Part shown: positions 54,234 to 62,719 of the stretch, in pieces
Numbering within the stretch: position 1 is the first letter of the stretch
Layout of the letters: every line of letters begins with the position of its first letter
Assembly (NCBI RefSeq): GCF_003254565.1
Contig: NZ_QJRI01000165.1
Coordinates: forward strand, 45,027 to 109,026
Source of the DNA: Flavobacterium nitrogenifigens
GTDB lineage: Bacteria; Bacteroidota; Bacteroidia; Flavobacteriales; Flavobacteriaceae
DNA length: 64,000 bases
Direction: 5' to 3'
Notes under the pieces: model-generated
What the model was told of the DNA's origin: nothing
Databases searched by the model: none
The model's input: the letters and a program-made list of their open reading frames with translations, nothing else
Program-made: the position numbers and the translations under genes

Positions 54234-55058
54234 ATGGCAAACGTTAAAGTTAAAAAAGAAAGCACTTCAAATGGGGGAGGAATAATTACAGGAATCATTA
54301 TTGTAGCTTGTGTTTTAGTTGGGGTGTTTCTTTGGAAAGTGGTTATGGGAGATACTGCTAACTTCGAAGGAGGAGATGCAGAAAAAGGTCATCCATTAAA
54401 CTTATTGGGTACAGTATATAAAGGAGGTTTTATTGTACCTGTATTATTAGGTATGTTTTTAATGGTTGTTGTTTTTTCTATCGAAAGATTTATTGTTATT
54501 GGTAAAGCTGCTGGAAAAACTAACCTTGACAAATTCATGAAAAGTGTTCAAGGAAGTATTAAAGAAGGAAACATTGAGGCTGCTATCGCTTCTTGCGATA
54601 AACAACAAGGTTCAGTTGCAAACGCAATTAAATCTGCTTTGGTAAAATACCAAGATGTTAAAAAAGAAGGATTCAATAGTGAAGAAGCTTCAGAAGTAAT
54701 CCACAAAGAAATTGAAGAGGCAACTTCATTAGAAATGCCAATGTTAGAGAAAAACATGACTATCATCTCTACTTTAGTATCTTTAGGAACATTAGGAGGA
54801 TTATTAGGAACAGTATCTGGTATGATTAAAGCGTTTGGTGCGTTAGCTTCTGCTGGTACTCCTGACCAAGCTGCTCTTGCTACTGGTATCTCTGAGGCAC
54901 TTATCAACACTGCAACAGGTATCTCTACTTCTATCTTGGCAATTATTTCTTACAATTTCTTTACTGCTAAAATTGACGATTTAACTTACTCTATCGATGA
55001 GGCTGGTACTACTATCGTTAATACTTACAGAAAATTCAGAGGAAGTTTAAGACAATAA
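54234..55058 (+). CDS. exbB: MotA/TolQ/ExbB proton channel family protein
   Basis: The channel subunit of the TonB energy complex in the inner membrane. It is 274 residues, with hydrophobic segments at about 15-38 (IITGIIIVACVLVGVFLW), 62-85 (GFIVPVLLGMFLMVVVF), 178-205 (TIISTLVSLGTLGGLLGTVS) and 217-245 (LINTATGISTSILAIISYNF). The third and fourth carry the conserved GLLGTV and TATGISTSI motifs that line the proton pore with ExbD. The N-terminal helix before the core, with a Lys-rich leader, is usual in Bacteroidota. First gene of the operon that runs to the TPR protein. Confidence 0.92.
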   Translation: MANVKVKKESTSNGGGIITGIIIVACVLVGVFLWKVVMGDTANFEGGDAEKGHPLNLLGTVYKGGFIVPVLLGMFLMVVVFSIERFIVIGKAAGKTNLDKFMKSVQGSIKEGNIEAAIASCDKQQGSVANAIKSALVKYQDVKKEGFNSEEASEVIHKEIEEATSLEMPMLEKNMTIISTLVSLGTLGGLLGTVSGMIKAFGALASAGTPDQAALATGISEALINTATGISTSILAIISYNFFTAKIDDLTYSIDEAGTTIVNTYRKFRGSLRQ

Positions 55059-55099
55059 TTAATTTTTGATATTTATCAAAAAAAATAAAATAAAAGATA

Positions 55100-55711
55100 A
55101 TGGCTAAAATAAAAATGAAAAAAAAGTCTACATCGACAGATATGACTGCGATGTGTGATGTAGCGTTCCTTTTGCTAACGTTCTTTATTTTGACCGCTAC
55201 TGCTAAAGTGCCTGAGGCATTGCCTGTAGATATGCCTGCTTCTGTTGCGATAAGTAAACTGCCAGATACAGATTTGGCTATTATTACAGTAGGAAAAGGG
55301 AAAGTATTTTTTGACATCAAAGGAAGAGAAGTTCGTAAAAGAACTCTTGAAGGAATGGGTGCAAAATATGGTATTGAATTTTCGGAAGAAGATAAAACCA
55401 AATTTGCTCTTATGGATGATTTTGGTGTGCCAATTACAGGTTTAAAGCAAATCATTGATATGAAAGCGGCGGACAGAACCAAAGCAAACCAGCCTGGAAT
55501 TCCTTTGGATTCATTAGATAATCAATTAAAAGAATGGCTTCTAATTTCTAGAAGAGCTACAATTGATTTGGATGACAAAGAATTGCAGATTGCGATTAAG
55601 GGAGATGCTAAAGAAGAATATCCAAGAATTAGAAAAATTATGGATATTTTGCAAGATCAGAAAATCAATTCCTTTAACTTAGTTACAGGTAAGAGAGGAA
55701 GAGACTTTTAA
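55100..55711 (+). CDS. exbD: ExbD-type biopolymer transporter 1
   Basis: A single-pass membrane protein of 203 residues that pairs with ExbB. The N-terminal segment STDMTAMCDVAFLLLTFFIL contains the key Asp of the membrane helix (in the 'M.P.ID..F.LL.FF..' position), followed by the periplasmic domain. The polar periplasmic part is longer than in E. coli ExbD. It starts 42 bases after exbB; a second exbD follows. Confidence 0.9.
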   Translation: MAKIKMKKKSTSTDMTAMCDVAFLLLTFFILTATAKVPEALPVDMPASVAISKLPDTDLAIITVGKGKVFFDIKGREVRKRTLEGMGAKYGIEFSEEDKTKFALMDDFGVPITGLKQIIDMKAADRTKANQPGIPLDSLDNQLKEWLLISRRATIDLDDKELQIAIKGDAKEEYPRIRKIMDILQDQKINSFNLVTGKRGRDF

Positions 55712-55730
55712 TTAAAAAATATACACTAAG

Positions 55731-56288
55731 ATGGCTGAATTAAATACCGGCGACGGCGGTGGTGGTAAAGGTGGTAAAGTAAGAAGTAAAAAGCAGAATT
55801 CGAAAGTCGATTTAACAGCGATGGTGGATTTGGCATTCTTATTGATTACATTCTTTATGTTAACTACTTCGTTGTCAAAACCTCAATCGATGGATTTATC
55901 ATTGCCAAATAAAGAGGAGGATGAAAAACCAACCGATAAAACTAAGGTAGATGAAAATCGTACCATGACAGTGATGTTAGGTGGCGATAATAAAATGGTT
56001 TTCTATATGGGATTATTGGCATCACCAAAAGTGGGACCAAAAGACATTACATATGGTAAAGATGGTATCCGTAGAGAATTGTTAAAACAAAAGAAAAATG
56101 TTTTGGCGTATTCTGCAGCTTTAGGGAAACCTAAAAACGGAATCATTGTGATCATCAAACCAACTAAAAAATCAAATTACCGTAATTTGGTTGATATCTT
56201 GGACGAAATGGCTATCACTGGAGTTGATACATATGCGATTGTTCCTGAGTTTACACCAGAAGAAGCAAAAGTGATAGATAAAAAATAA
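55731..56288 (+). CDS. exbD: ExbD-type biopolymer transporter 2
   Basis: A second ExbD paralogue of 185 residues. Its membrane helix SKVDLTAMVDLAFLLITFFM again has the functional Asp; N-terminal Gly/Lys-rich tail (GDGGGGKGGKVRSKKQ) is cytoplasmic. Having two ExbD in one operon is the usual Bacteroidota arrangement and suggests a hetero-complex with ExbB. It precedes tonB by 38 bases. Confidence 0.9.
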   Translation: MAELNTGDGGGGKGGKVRSKKQNSKVDLTAMVDLAFLLITFFMLTTSLSKPQSMDLSLPNKEEDEKPTDKTKVDENRTMTVMLGGDNKMVFYMGLLASPKVGPKDITYGKDGIRRELLKQKKNVLAYSAALGKPKNGIIVIIKPTKKSNYRNLVDILDEMAITGVDTYAIVPEFTPEEAKVIDKK

Positions 56289-56326
56289 GAGCAATCTTAG
56301 TTTTATCGACTTAAAAATCAAGAAGT

Positions 56327-57127
56327 ATGAAATTAGATATTATAAAAAATCAGTGGCTTGATATCGTATTCGAAGGGCGTAATAAGATATATGGAGCATA
56401 CGAGCTGAGAAAATCAAACGGAAAAACAACTGTGAAAGCACTTGTTATTGGTTCTCTTATCTTTAGTGCTGCTATTGCTGCTCCTCTTATTGCGAGTTTG
56501 TTGCCAGACTCATCAGAAGAAGAAGAGGTTAAAGAGGTTAAGATGGCTGCGGTAAAATTACCTCCTAAAAAAGAGGAAGTTAAGCCTAATATGCCACCGC
56601 CACCGCCACCGCCACCAAAAGTGGATCAGGTTAAATTCGTTAAACCTGTGGTTGCAAAAGCGGAAGAAGTAACTGAAGACCCACCAAAAATTGTTGATTT
56701 AAAAGACAAAAAAGTTGGTGCTGAGACTATCAAAGGAGATCCAGATGCAGTTTTAACTGTTGATGAGCCAGTTGGAAAAGGACCAGTAGCAGAGGTGGTA
56801 CAAGAAGATAACACTGTATATAATACAGCTGGTATCGAAGTAAAACCTGATTTCCCAGGAGGTATTGATAAATTCTACAAATTCGTAGGAAACAATTACA
56901 AAACTCCAGAAGAAGAAGGTTTAAAAGGTAAAGTTTACGTTACGTTTGTAGTTGAAAAAGACGGGTCATTAACAGATATTAAAGTTTTAAGAGATATCGG
57001 TTATGGTACAGGAGCAGAAGCAATTCGTGTTCTTAAAAAATGTCCAAAATGGACTCCCGGCGAGCAAAATGGTAAAAAAGTTAGGGTATTATACTCTCTT
57101 CCTATTACTATTCAATCTGCAGAATAA
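56327..57127 (+). CDS. tonB: TonB family energy transducer
   Basis: Carries energy from the ExbB/ExbD proton channel to outer-membrane receptors. The 266-residue protein has a cytoplasmic N-end of about 35 residues (IYGAYELRKSNGKT), one membrane helix (ALVIGSLIFSAAIAAPLIAS), a long periplasmic Pro/Glu linker with seven consecutive Pro at about 91, and a C-terminal TonB domain (about 180-266, FPGGIDKFYKFVGNNYKTP, KGKVYVTFVVEKDGSLTDIK, CPKWTPGEQNGKKVRVLYSL). The linker at 56594-56827 is nearly the same at the DNA level as part of the VIT-domain gene. Its stop overlaps the next ATG (TAATG). Confidence 0.95.
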   Translation: MKLDIIKNQWLDIVFEGRNKIYGAYELRKSNGKTTVKALVIGSLIFSAAIAAPLIASLLPDSSEEEEVKEVKMAAVKLPPKKEEVKPNMPPPPPPPPKVDQVKFVKPVVAKAEEVTEDPPKIVDLKDKKVGAETIKGDPDAVLTVDEPVGKGPVAEVVQEDNTVYNTAGIEVKPDFPGGIDKFYKFVGNNYKTPEEEGLKGKVYVTFVVEKDGSLTDIKVLRDIGYGTGAEAIRVLKKCPKWTPGEQNGKKVRVLYSLPITIQSAE

Positions 57128-57357
57128 TGTTAAAAGATATGCTTAATAATATTCAGAAGAAATCGCTCAAAGAGCGATTTCTTCTTGTTTTAGGAATACT
57201 GTTTTTTTTAATTTATCTTGTGCTCGGTTTAATGATTATGTTCTGGGAGAAACTCCCGCTAAACATGGAATGGAAATACAGATATGCTTTTGGAGGACTA
57301 CTAATTGTATATTCGGGAATAAGATTTTTAAGATTAATTAATTCAAAAGAAGAATAA
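57127..57357 (+). CDS. Small two-helix membrane protein in TonB operon
   Basis: A 76-residue protein with two hydrophobic segments (about 18-40 FLLVLGILFFLIYLVLGLMI and 50-67 YRYAFGGLLIVYSGIRFL). Its start codon shares a base with the tonB stop and the next gene starts 2 bases past its end, so it is translated in the middle of the operon. It has no known family that I recognise; being so tightly placed, it is likely part of the same machinery. Confidence 0.7.
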   Translation: MLKDMLNNIQKKSLKERFLLVLGILFFLIYLVLGLMIMFWEKLPLNMEWKYRYAFGGLLIVYSGIRFLRLINSKEE

Positions 57358-57359
57358 TT

Positions 57360-58283
57360 ATGTTGAAATATAGTAAGGCTTTGGGTTTGGTTGTTTTTGT
57401 CTTTTTGTTTGCCATGTGCAACCAAAAAAGCAAAAGTGAAACTGAAAAAGAGACCATTTTGAAAGGATCACTTGATATTGCGGTTGACGAAACAGTAAAG
57501 CAAATTGTAGACGATCAGGTTGCTGTTTTTGAAGGTACTTACTATAATGCAAAAATAACAGTAAAGCCAAATTCAGAAGCTGAAGTAATTAATGATCTAT
57601 TAAATCAAAAAACTAAGGTTGCAATTACAACTCGAGATTTAACTGCAGAAGAAAGAGCTCGTTTTGATAAAAGTAAAATTAATCCGAGAGTAACTCCATT
57701 TGCCCATGACGCTATTGCTTTTATTTCGAACAAAAGCAATAATGATACTTTAATTGCGTTGAAAAGTGTTATTGATTTCATGCAAGGTAAAACAGATGGT
57801 AAAATTAAAGGACTAGTTTTCGATAATCCTAATTCAAGTACTGTTCGTTACATGAAGGAATTAGCTAAGGTGAAGGAAATACCTAAATCAGGAGTTTTCT
57901 CATTTAAAACAAATAATGAAGTAATCAAATTTGTTTCAGAAAATGAAGGAATGATTGGGGTTATTGGTATTAATTGGTTTTATCAGCCAACACCTGATAT
58001 GACTGAAACTATTAATAAGATAAACGTCCTTTATGTTAAAGGACTGAATAGTAATGAATATTACAGTCCTACTCAGAATGACTTAGAAATTGGGAAATAT
58101 CCTTTGGCACGTGATTTGTTTATTATCAATTGTCAAGGTTATTCGGGACTTGGAATGGGCTTTGCTTCATTTATAGCAGGCGATATCGGACAGCGAATAG
58201 TTTTAAAATCTGGATTGCTGCCATATAAAACTCCAGGGCGAAAACTAAAGATTAGAAGTGAAATTATAAAAGATAAAGAATAA
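57360..58283 (+). CDS. PstS-like substrate-binding lipoprotein in TonB operon
   Basis: A 307-residue lipoprotein with a signal ending FVFLFAMC (Cys at residue 20). The fold is the phosphate-type periplasmic binding protein (PBP-like domain): LDIAVDETVKQIVDDQVAVF, TRDLTAEERARFDKSKIN, PFAHDAIAFISNKSNNDTLI, GLVFDNPNSSTVRYMKELAK, and PLARDLFIINCQGYSGLG. In PstS these parts bind phosphate, here the ligand is unknown. It lies inside a TonB energy-transduction operon rather than a pst operon, so a scaffold or sensor function is equally possible. Confidence 0.87.
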   Translation: MLKYSKALGLVVFVFLFAMCNQKSKSETEKETILKGSLDIAVDETVKQIVDDQVAVFEGTYYNAKITVKPNSEAEVINDLLNQKTKVAITTRDLTAEERARFDKSKINPRVTPFAHDAIAFISNKSNNDTLIALKSVIDFMQGKTDGKIKGLVFDNPNSSTVRYMKELAKVKEIPKSGVFSFKTNNEVIKFVSENEGMIGVIGINWFYQPTPDMTETINKINVLYVKGLNSNEYYSPTQNDLEIGKYPLARDLFIINCQGYSGLGMGFASFIAGDIGQRIVLKSGLLPYKTPGRKLKIRSEIIKDKE

Positions 58284-58299
58284 ATTAATTACAATAAAG

Positions 58300-59967
58300 A
58301 TGAATAAATTTAAAATTTTAAGTCTTGCATTAGTTGCTTCGGCTACCGCAGCAAAGGCGCAAGATATCAACCAAGCAAAGAAGGCAATTGATGCTGAACA
58401 ATTTGATAAAGCAAAAACAATCCTTAAATCAATCATCAAAAGTAAACCTTCGGATGGTGAAGCAAATTTTGTTTTAGGTAATGTTTATTTAAATCAATCT
58501 GTTGTCGATTCTGCAAAAATCTATTACAATAATGGATTACAAGCTTCAGACAAGAAAAACTTAAGCTATATTGGTTTAGGGCAATTAGATCTTGATGCTA
58601 AGAATAGTGCTGCTGCTCAAGCTAATTTTGCTTTGGCAACTAAAGACATGAAGAAAAAAGATGTAAATGAATTTATTTACATCGCGAGAGCTTACATGAA
58701 TTCTGAGAATCCAGATTATAAAAATGCTACTGAAGTTTTGAAAAGAGCTTTATTAGTTGATCCGCAAAACGCACAAGCATTATTGGCAATTGGTGATGCT
58801 TACTACGGAGCAAACAATCAAAACGATGCTTATAAAGCTTACCGTGATGCTTTTACTGCTGATAATACTTTGTTGAGAGCAAAAATGCAATTAGGAGTTT
58901 TATTGAAAGGTGCTAAATCTTATGATGAGGCAATTAAATCATTCAATGAAGTTATCGCATTAGACGCTAGCTACGGACCAGTTTACAGAGAACTTGCTGA
59001 AACATATTATAAATGGGCAAGAAACAAACCTTCTACTGCTAAAGTTAACTTGCAAAATGCAATTACAAATTATGAGAAGTACTTAAGTTTAACAGATTAC
59101 TCTCTTGATTCTAAAATGCGTCATGCAGATTTCTTGATCTTGGTTAAAGATTACAAGCAATTAGAAACTGTTGCAAACAAAATGATTGCTCAAGATAAAG
59201 TAAATCCTAGAATTTTCAGATATTTAGGATATGCTGCTTACGAAAACGGAAATGTTGATGTAGCTATTAAATCTCTTCAAGATTATATTAATACACCATC
59301 AAACAAAGTAATTGGTAGAGATTATTACTATTTAGGACTTTCTAAAATTAAAAAAGGAACTGGAGCAGATGGTACAGTAAATCAAGCAGCTTTTGATGCT
59401 GGTTTAGCTGATATTAAAAAAGCGATTGAATTAGAGCCTTTAGTAGTTGAAGAATTCGCAGATTTTGGAAAAGAATTATTCGGTAAAAAACAATATGCGC
59501 AGGCAGCATCTATTTTTGAACTTGGAGCAAACAACCCTGAGTCTAAAAATTACTTAGATGACAGTGTTTATTATGGGATTTCTTTATACTATGGTAATGC
59601 TAGTAAACCAAAAGAAAGCCGTGATGCTGTTGCTTTAGGAAAAGCAGATGCAGTTTTCGATAAAATTTTAACTACTGCTCCTAGCTATGATGAAGCATAT
59701 TTATATAAAGCTAGAATCAACTCTTTATTAGATAAAGATGATATGATCATTAAAAACTACGAAGAGTATGTTGCTAAAATTTCAGCAAAAGGTGCAGAAG
59801 AAGTGGCTAAGCCAGCTGTAGCTAAAAAGTTTGTTGAAGCTTACAATGGTATTGGTGCTGCTTATGCTAATACTGATAAAGCTAAAGCTATTGAGTATTT
59901 CAATAAAACTTTAGTTTTAGATCCAGCAAATTCATATGCAACACAATCTATAAAAGCTTTAAAATAA
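58300..59967 (+). CDS. Tetratricopeptide-repeat exported protein
   Basis: A 555-residue exported protein with a signal peptide (ALVASATAAKAQ). It consists almost entirely of TPR-type helical pairs, e.g. KAIDAEQFDKAKTILKSIIK, NPDYKNATEVLKRALLVDPQ, SYDEAIKSFNEVIALDASYG, and the terminal KAKAIEYFNKTLVLDPANSY. TPR proteins in this operon context are likely periplasmic scaffolds that hold the ExbB/ExbD/TonB system or its partners. The gene is terminated by the strong hairpin at 59991-60024. Confidence 0.88.
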   Translation: MNKFKILSLALVASATAAKAQDINQAKKAIDAEQFDKAKTILKSIIKSKPSDGEANFVLGNVYLNQSVVDSAKIYYNNGLQASDKKNLSYIGLGQLDLDAKNSAAAQANFALATKDMKKKDVNEFIYIARAYMNSENPDYKNATEVLKRALLVDPQNAQALLAIGDAYYGANNQNDAYKAYRDAFTADNTLLRAKMQLGVLLKGAKSYDEAIKSFNEVIALDASYGPVYRELAETYYKWARNKPSTAKVNLQNAITNYEKYLSLTDYSLDSKMRHADFLILVKDYKQLETVANKMIAQDKVNPRIFRYLGYAAYENGNVDVAIKSLQDYINTPSNKVIGRDYYYLGLSKIKKGTGADGTVNQAAFDAGLADIKKAIELEPLVVEEFADFGKELFGKKQYAQAASIFELGANNPESKNYLDDSVYYGISLYYGNASKPKESRDAVALGKADAVFDKILTTAPSYDEAYLYKARINSLLDKDDMIIKNYEEYVAKISAKGAEEVAKPAVAKKFVEAYNGIGAAYANTDKAKAIEYFNKTLVLDPANSYATQSIKALK

Positions 59968-59990
59968 TTGATAAATTTTAAAGAGAATAT

Positions 59991-60024
59991 AAAAACCGAT
60001 AGTTCTAAAAAACTATCGGTTTTT
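59991..60024 (+). terminator. Terminator of the TonB operon
   Basis: AAAAACCGATAGTT, loop CTAAAA, AACTATCGGTTTTT form a perfect 14-bp stem ending in T. It overlaps the upstream element of the next promoter. Confidence 0.85.
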
Positions 60025-60052
60025 TTGTTCCGTATTTTATTGACTATCTTTG
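60024..60052 (+). promoter_or_regulatory. Promoter of queE
   Basis: TTTG at 60024-60027, 17 bases, then TATCTTTG at 60045-60052, followed by CAC; a near-perfect Flavobacterium promoter. The ATG at 60071 is 18 bases later. Confidence 0.75.
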
Positions 60053-60070
60053 CACTCTTAAAATAGTATA

Positions 60071-60703
60071 ATGTTACCAAAAGAAATACAATTAGAAGTA
60101 AATAAAGGAGCCATGCTTCCGTTGATGGAAGAATTTTATACCATTCAAGGAGAAGGTTCGCATACAGGAAGAGCTGCTTACTTTATTAGGATTGGTGGGT
60201 GTGATGTAGGTTGTCATTGGTGTGATGTGAAAGAAAGCTGGAATGCTGAACTTCATCCTCCAACGAAAGTAGATTTAATTGTGGAAAATGCTGCAAAATA
60301 TGCTGATACAGTTGTTGTAACTGGTGGAGAGCCTTTGTCATGGGATATGACTTTTTTGACAAAACGTTTAAAAGAGAAAAATTTAAAAGTACATATTGAA
60401 ACTTCAGGTGCTTTTCCATTATCAGGAACTTGGGACTGGATTTGTCTTTCACCTAAAAAGAATAAATTGCCAACTCAGACAGTGTATGATAACGCTCATG
60501 AGTTAAAAGTGATTATCTACAACAAGCATGATTTTATTTTTGCCGAAGAACAAGCAGAATTAGTAAATGACAATGCAATTTTGTTCCTTCAGCCAGAATG
60601 GAGTAAAAAAGAAGAAATGACTCCGCTTATTGTTGATTATGTTATGAATAATCCAAAATGGAGAGTTTCATTACAGACTCATAAATATCTTAATATTCCA
60701 TAA
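60071..60703 (+). CDS. queE: 7-carboxy-7-deazaguanine synthase
   Basis: A radical SAM enzyme that ring-contracts 6-carboxytetrahydropterin in queuosine (preQ0) synthesis. The 210-residue protein has GEGSHTGRAAYFIRIGG and then CDVGCHWCDVKESW, the CxxxCxxC cluster ligand motif, TGGEPLSWD and HIETSGAFPLSG with SAM and substrate contacts. Length is that of the shorter QueE subgroup. It is monocistronic between two strong hairpins. Confidence 0.94.
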   Translation: MLPKEIQLEVNKGAMLPLMEEFYTIQGEGSHTGRAAYFIRIGGCDVGCHWCDVKESWNAELHPPTKVDLIVENAAKYADTVVVTGGEPLSWDMTFLTKRLKEKNLKVHIETSGAFPLSGTWDWICLSPKKNKLPTQTVYDNAHELKVIIYNKHDFIFAEEQAELVNDNAILFLQPEWSKKEEMTPLIVDYVMNNPKWRVSLQTHKYLNIP

Positions 60704-60741
60704 AACAGAAAATCTCTTCACACGAAGAGATTTTCTGTTTT
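60702..60741. terminator. Bidirectional terminator after queE
   Basis: A perfect 18-bp stem (AAAACAGAAAATCTCTTC and complement) with loop ACAC overlaps the last two bases of the queE stop codon. It serves the convergent DinB/YfiT gene as well. Confidence 0.85.
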
Positions 60742-60781
60742 ATGGAAGTATACAAGCTGTGTAAAAAATAAACACATTCTT

Positions 60782-61327
60782 TTATTTCCAATTTTTATGA
60801 TTTTTCAGAGAGGTAATGTGTGCCAAATGATGGTTTCCATGCCAAGCATACATTCCAATCATTCTTTTGAGTTTAATTTCTGAATTATCAGAAGGATGTA
60901 TAAAAGTTTTTTCTAAATCAGATGCTGATAAACTTCGCATGATATAGCCTAATCTGAAATGAAGTCCTTTTAATAAATCTAGAGTTGGTTGGATTGGCAT
61001 TGTCAGATTGTCGCTTAATTCAGCCCAAAGTACTTCGTCATAAGGCTTAATTACGGGATTGTTTTCTGTCAAAGCCCATTTTAGGCGAACGTAGCAATTC
61101 ATATGGCTTTCGGCACAATGATGAATAACTTGTCTCACTGTCCATCCGCCAGGACGATAAGGAGTGTCCAGTTGTTCGTCGGTTAAATGAATTGTTTCTT
61201 TTGCTAATTTTTCTGGAAGAGTTTCAATTTCTGTAATTTTTTCAGAAAGATACTCTGCAGAATATTGGTCTGGAGCTGTAAATTTTCCAATCGGATATTT
61301 TAACTTCTCTAAATCTAGTTCATTCAT
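60782..61327 (-). CDS. DinB/YfiT-like metal-dependent hydrolase
   Basis: A 181-residue protein of the DinB/YfiT superfamily, which uses three His to bind zinc or nickel. The motifs are PYRPGGWTVRQVIHHCAESH and YAWHGNHHLAHI, providing the metal-binding His set. The bacillithiol transferase BstA/YfiT is a close relative, but whether bacillithiol exists here cannot be judged. It precedes the methyltransferase gene on the other side of a short gap on the same strand. Confidence 0.85.
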   Translation of the reverse strand: MNELDLEKLKYPIGKFTAPDQYSAEYLSEKITEIETLPEKLAKETIHLTDEQLDTPYRPGGWTVRQVIHHCAESHMNCYVRLKWALTENNPVIKPYDEVLWAELSDNLTMPIQPTLDLLKGLHFRLGYIMRSLSASDLEKTFIHPSDNSEIKLKRMIGMYAWHGNHHLAHITSLKNHKNWK

Positions 61328-61344
61328 GGTTTTATGGTTTGTTT

Positions 61345-62052
61345 TTAAATGGAAAGTTTAGCTAAGTAATCGTAATGTTCTCCTTCAAGAATAAGCTCGC
61401 AGTTAAAACCGTTGGCAATTGCTGCATTTTGGAGTGTGTTGAAATCCAAATATAACCAATCAAAAGGTTCTTCTTTTTCTCCTTTATAGCTAATGTTAAA
61501 GACAAGCTCACCGTAATAGTCATTTTCAGACGGAATCCATTTACCTCCATCTTCATCTTCATCAAACATATAAATGATGTCAGAGCTGTCAATTAAAATT
61601 TGACCGCCAGGATTTAAAAGAGATTTTAATTTAGATAAATATTTATTACAATTTTTTAATTGGCCAAAAATACCTGTTCCATTCATTAGAAGTAGAATTG
61701 TATCAAATTTTTCTCCTTCAAAATCTAAGATATTTTCAACTTTAGCATTTTTTATTCCTCTAAGACGACAAGTTTCAACCGCTTTTTCTGAAATATCAAT
61801 AGCAGTTACTTCTAGATTACGTTCAATTTGCAATGATAAAGCATGACTTCCTGCGCCACATCCTACATCTAATGTTTTGCCTTTTGCTAATTGTAAAGCC
61901 TTTTGCTCAATTTTTGGCATTTCATTATAAGTACGGAAAAGATATTCAACACTCATTTCATCTTCTTCAGAAATCGAAGTTTCAGTAATAATATCTTCAG
62001 GCGAATTTTTTGTATAAAAGTCAAATATCGCTTTTCCAAAAAGATCTTTCAT
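61345..62052 (-). CDS. Class I SAM-dependent methyltransferase
   Basis: A 235-residue methyltransferase. The SAM-binding motif I is KTLDVGCGAGSHALSLQ at about residues 60-76; motif II follows as VTAIDISEKAVETC, and the acidic loop KVENILDFEGEKFDTILLLM with NGTGIFGQLKNCNKYLSKL. It has the typical 'non-specific' methyltransferase_25-like form, so the substrate cannot be predicted. It is co-directional with the DinB/YfiT gene 17 bases away, and the two are likely one unit. Confidence 0.88.
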   Translation of the reverse strand: MKDLFGKAIFDFYTKNSPEDIITETSISEEDEMSVEYLFRTYNEMPKIEQKALQLAKGKTLDVGCGAGSHALSLQIERNLEVTAIDISEKAVETCRLRGIKNAKVENILDFEGEKFDTILLLMNGTGIFGQLKNCNKYLSKLKSLLNPGGQILIDSSDIIYMFDEDEDGGKWIPSENDYYGELVFNISYKGEKEEPFDWLYLDFNTLQNAAIANGFNCELILEGEHYDYLAKLSI

Positions 62053-62124
62053 TGTTTTAGTTCAAAGTTTAAGGTTTCAAGTTTAAAGTTGTTTAATTTT
62101 GCATATCAACTTTAAATTTTAAAC

Positions 62125-62619
62125 TTGAAACAGATTTTAAATAACTTAAGTAAGTTAGCCAAAGATAAGCATAACGAGAATAAAAAGTATTTCGATAAGC
62201 TTAAAAAGAAACCGCCAAAAAAATTAGATTACATAATGCAAGATTTGCACGATGCTGAATTTAAAAGAACGGATTGCTTAAAATGCGCTAATTGCTGTAA
62301 AACAACAGGGCCGCTATTTACTTTGGCAGATATTGAGCGAATTTCAAAACATTTTAGACAAAAACCACAGCAATTTATTGATCAGTATTTGCGAATAGAT
62401 GAGGATAAAGATTATGTTTTGAAAAGCGTTCCCTGCACTTTTTTGGATAATGAGAATTATTGTATGATTTATGATGTTCGTCCAAAAGCCTGTCGAGAGT
62501 TTCCTCATACAGATAGAAACAAATTTTATCAGATTTCAAACTTAACTTTGAAAAACGTTGAAATTTGTCCTGCGGCATATAATATTGTAGAAGAAATGAA
62601 AAAGAAATTACCGTTATAA
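62125..62619 (+). CDS. YkgJ family cysteine-cluster protein
   Basis: A 164-residue protein of the zinc/iron-chelating CxxCxxCC type. The cluster reads DCLKCANCCKTTGPLFTLAD at about residues 51-70, then VPCTFLDNENYCMIYDVRPK and KACREFPHTDRN, with the later Cys ligands. Start codon TTG; the MKQILNNLSKLAKDKHNENK start fits homologues. It lies opposite the divergent methyltransferase and ahead of the permease gene. It likely binds a metal; function unknown. Confidence 0.83.
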   Translation: MKQILNNLSKLAKDKHNENKKYFDKLKKKPPKKLDYIMQDLHDAEFKRTDCLKCANCCKTTGPLFTLADIERISKHFRQKPQQFIDQYLRIDEDKDYVLKSVPCTFLDNENYCMIYDVRPKACREFPHTDRNKFYQISNLTLKNVEICPAAYNIVEEMKKKLPL

Positions 62620-62622
62620 ATA

Positions 62623-62668
62623 GAAACGGACAATTGTTAACAAGAATATCTCCGTTTTCCTTTTTTAA
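62623..62668 (+). terminator. Probable terminator after YkgJ-type gene
   Basis: GAAACGGA and TCCGTTTTC form a short stem, followed by a C/T-run. A TACTTTTG box at 62673-62680 comes directly after it and may start the permease gene. Confidence 0.5.
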
Positions 62669-62719
62669 GATGTACTTTTGAGGAAGGAATAATTAATCAA
62701 TCTAGAGAAAATTTATAAC

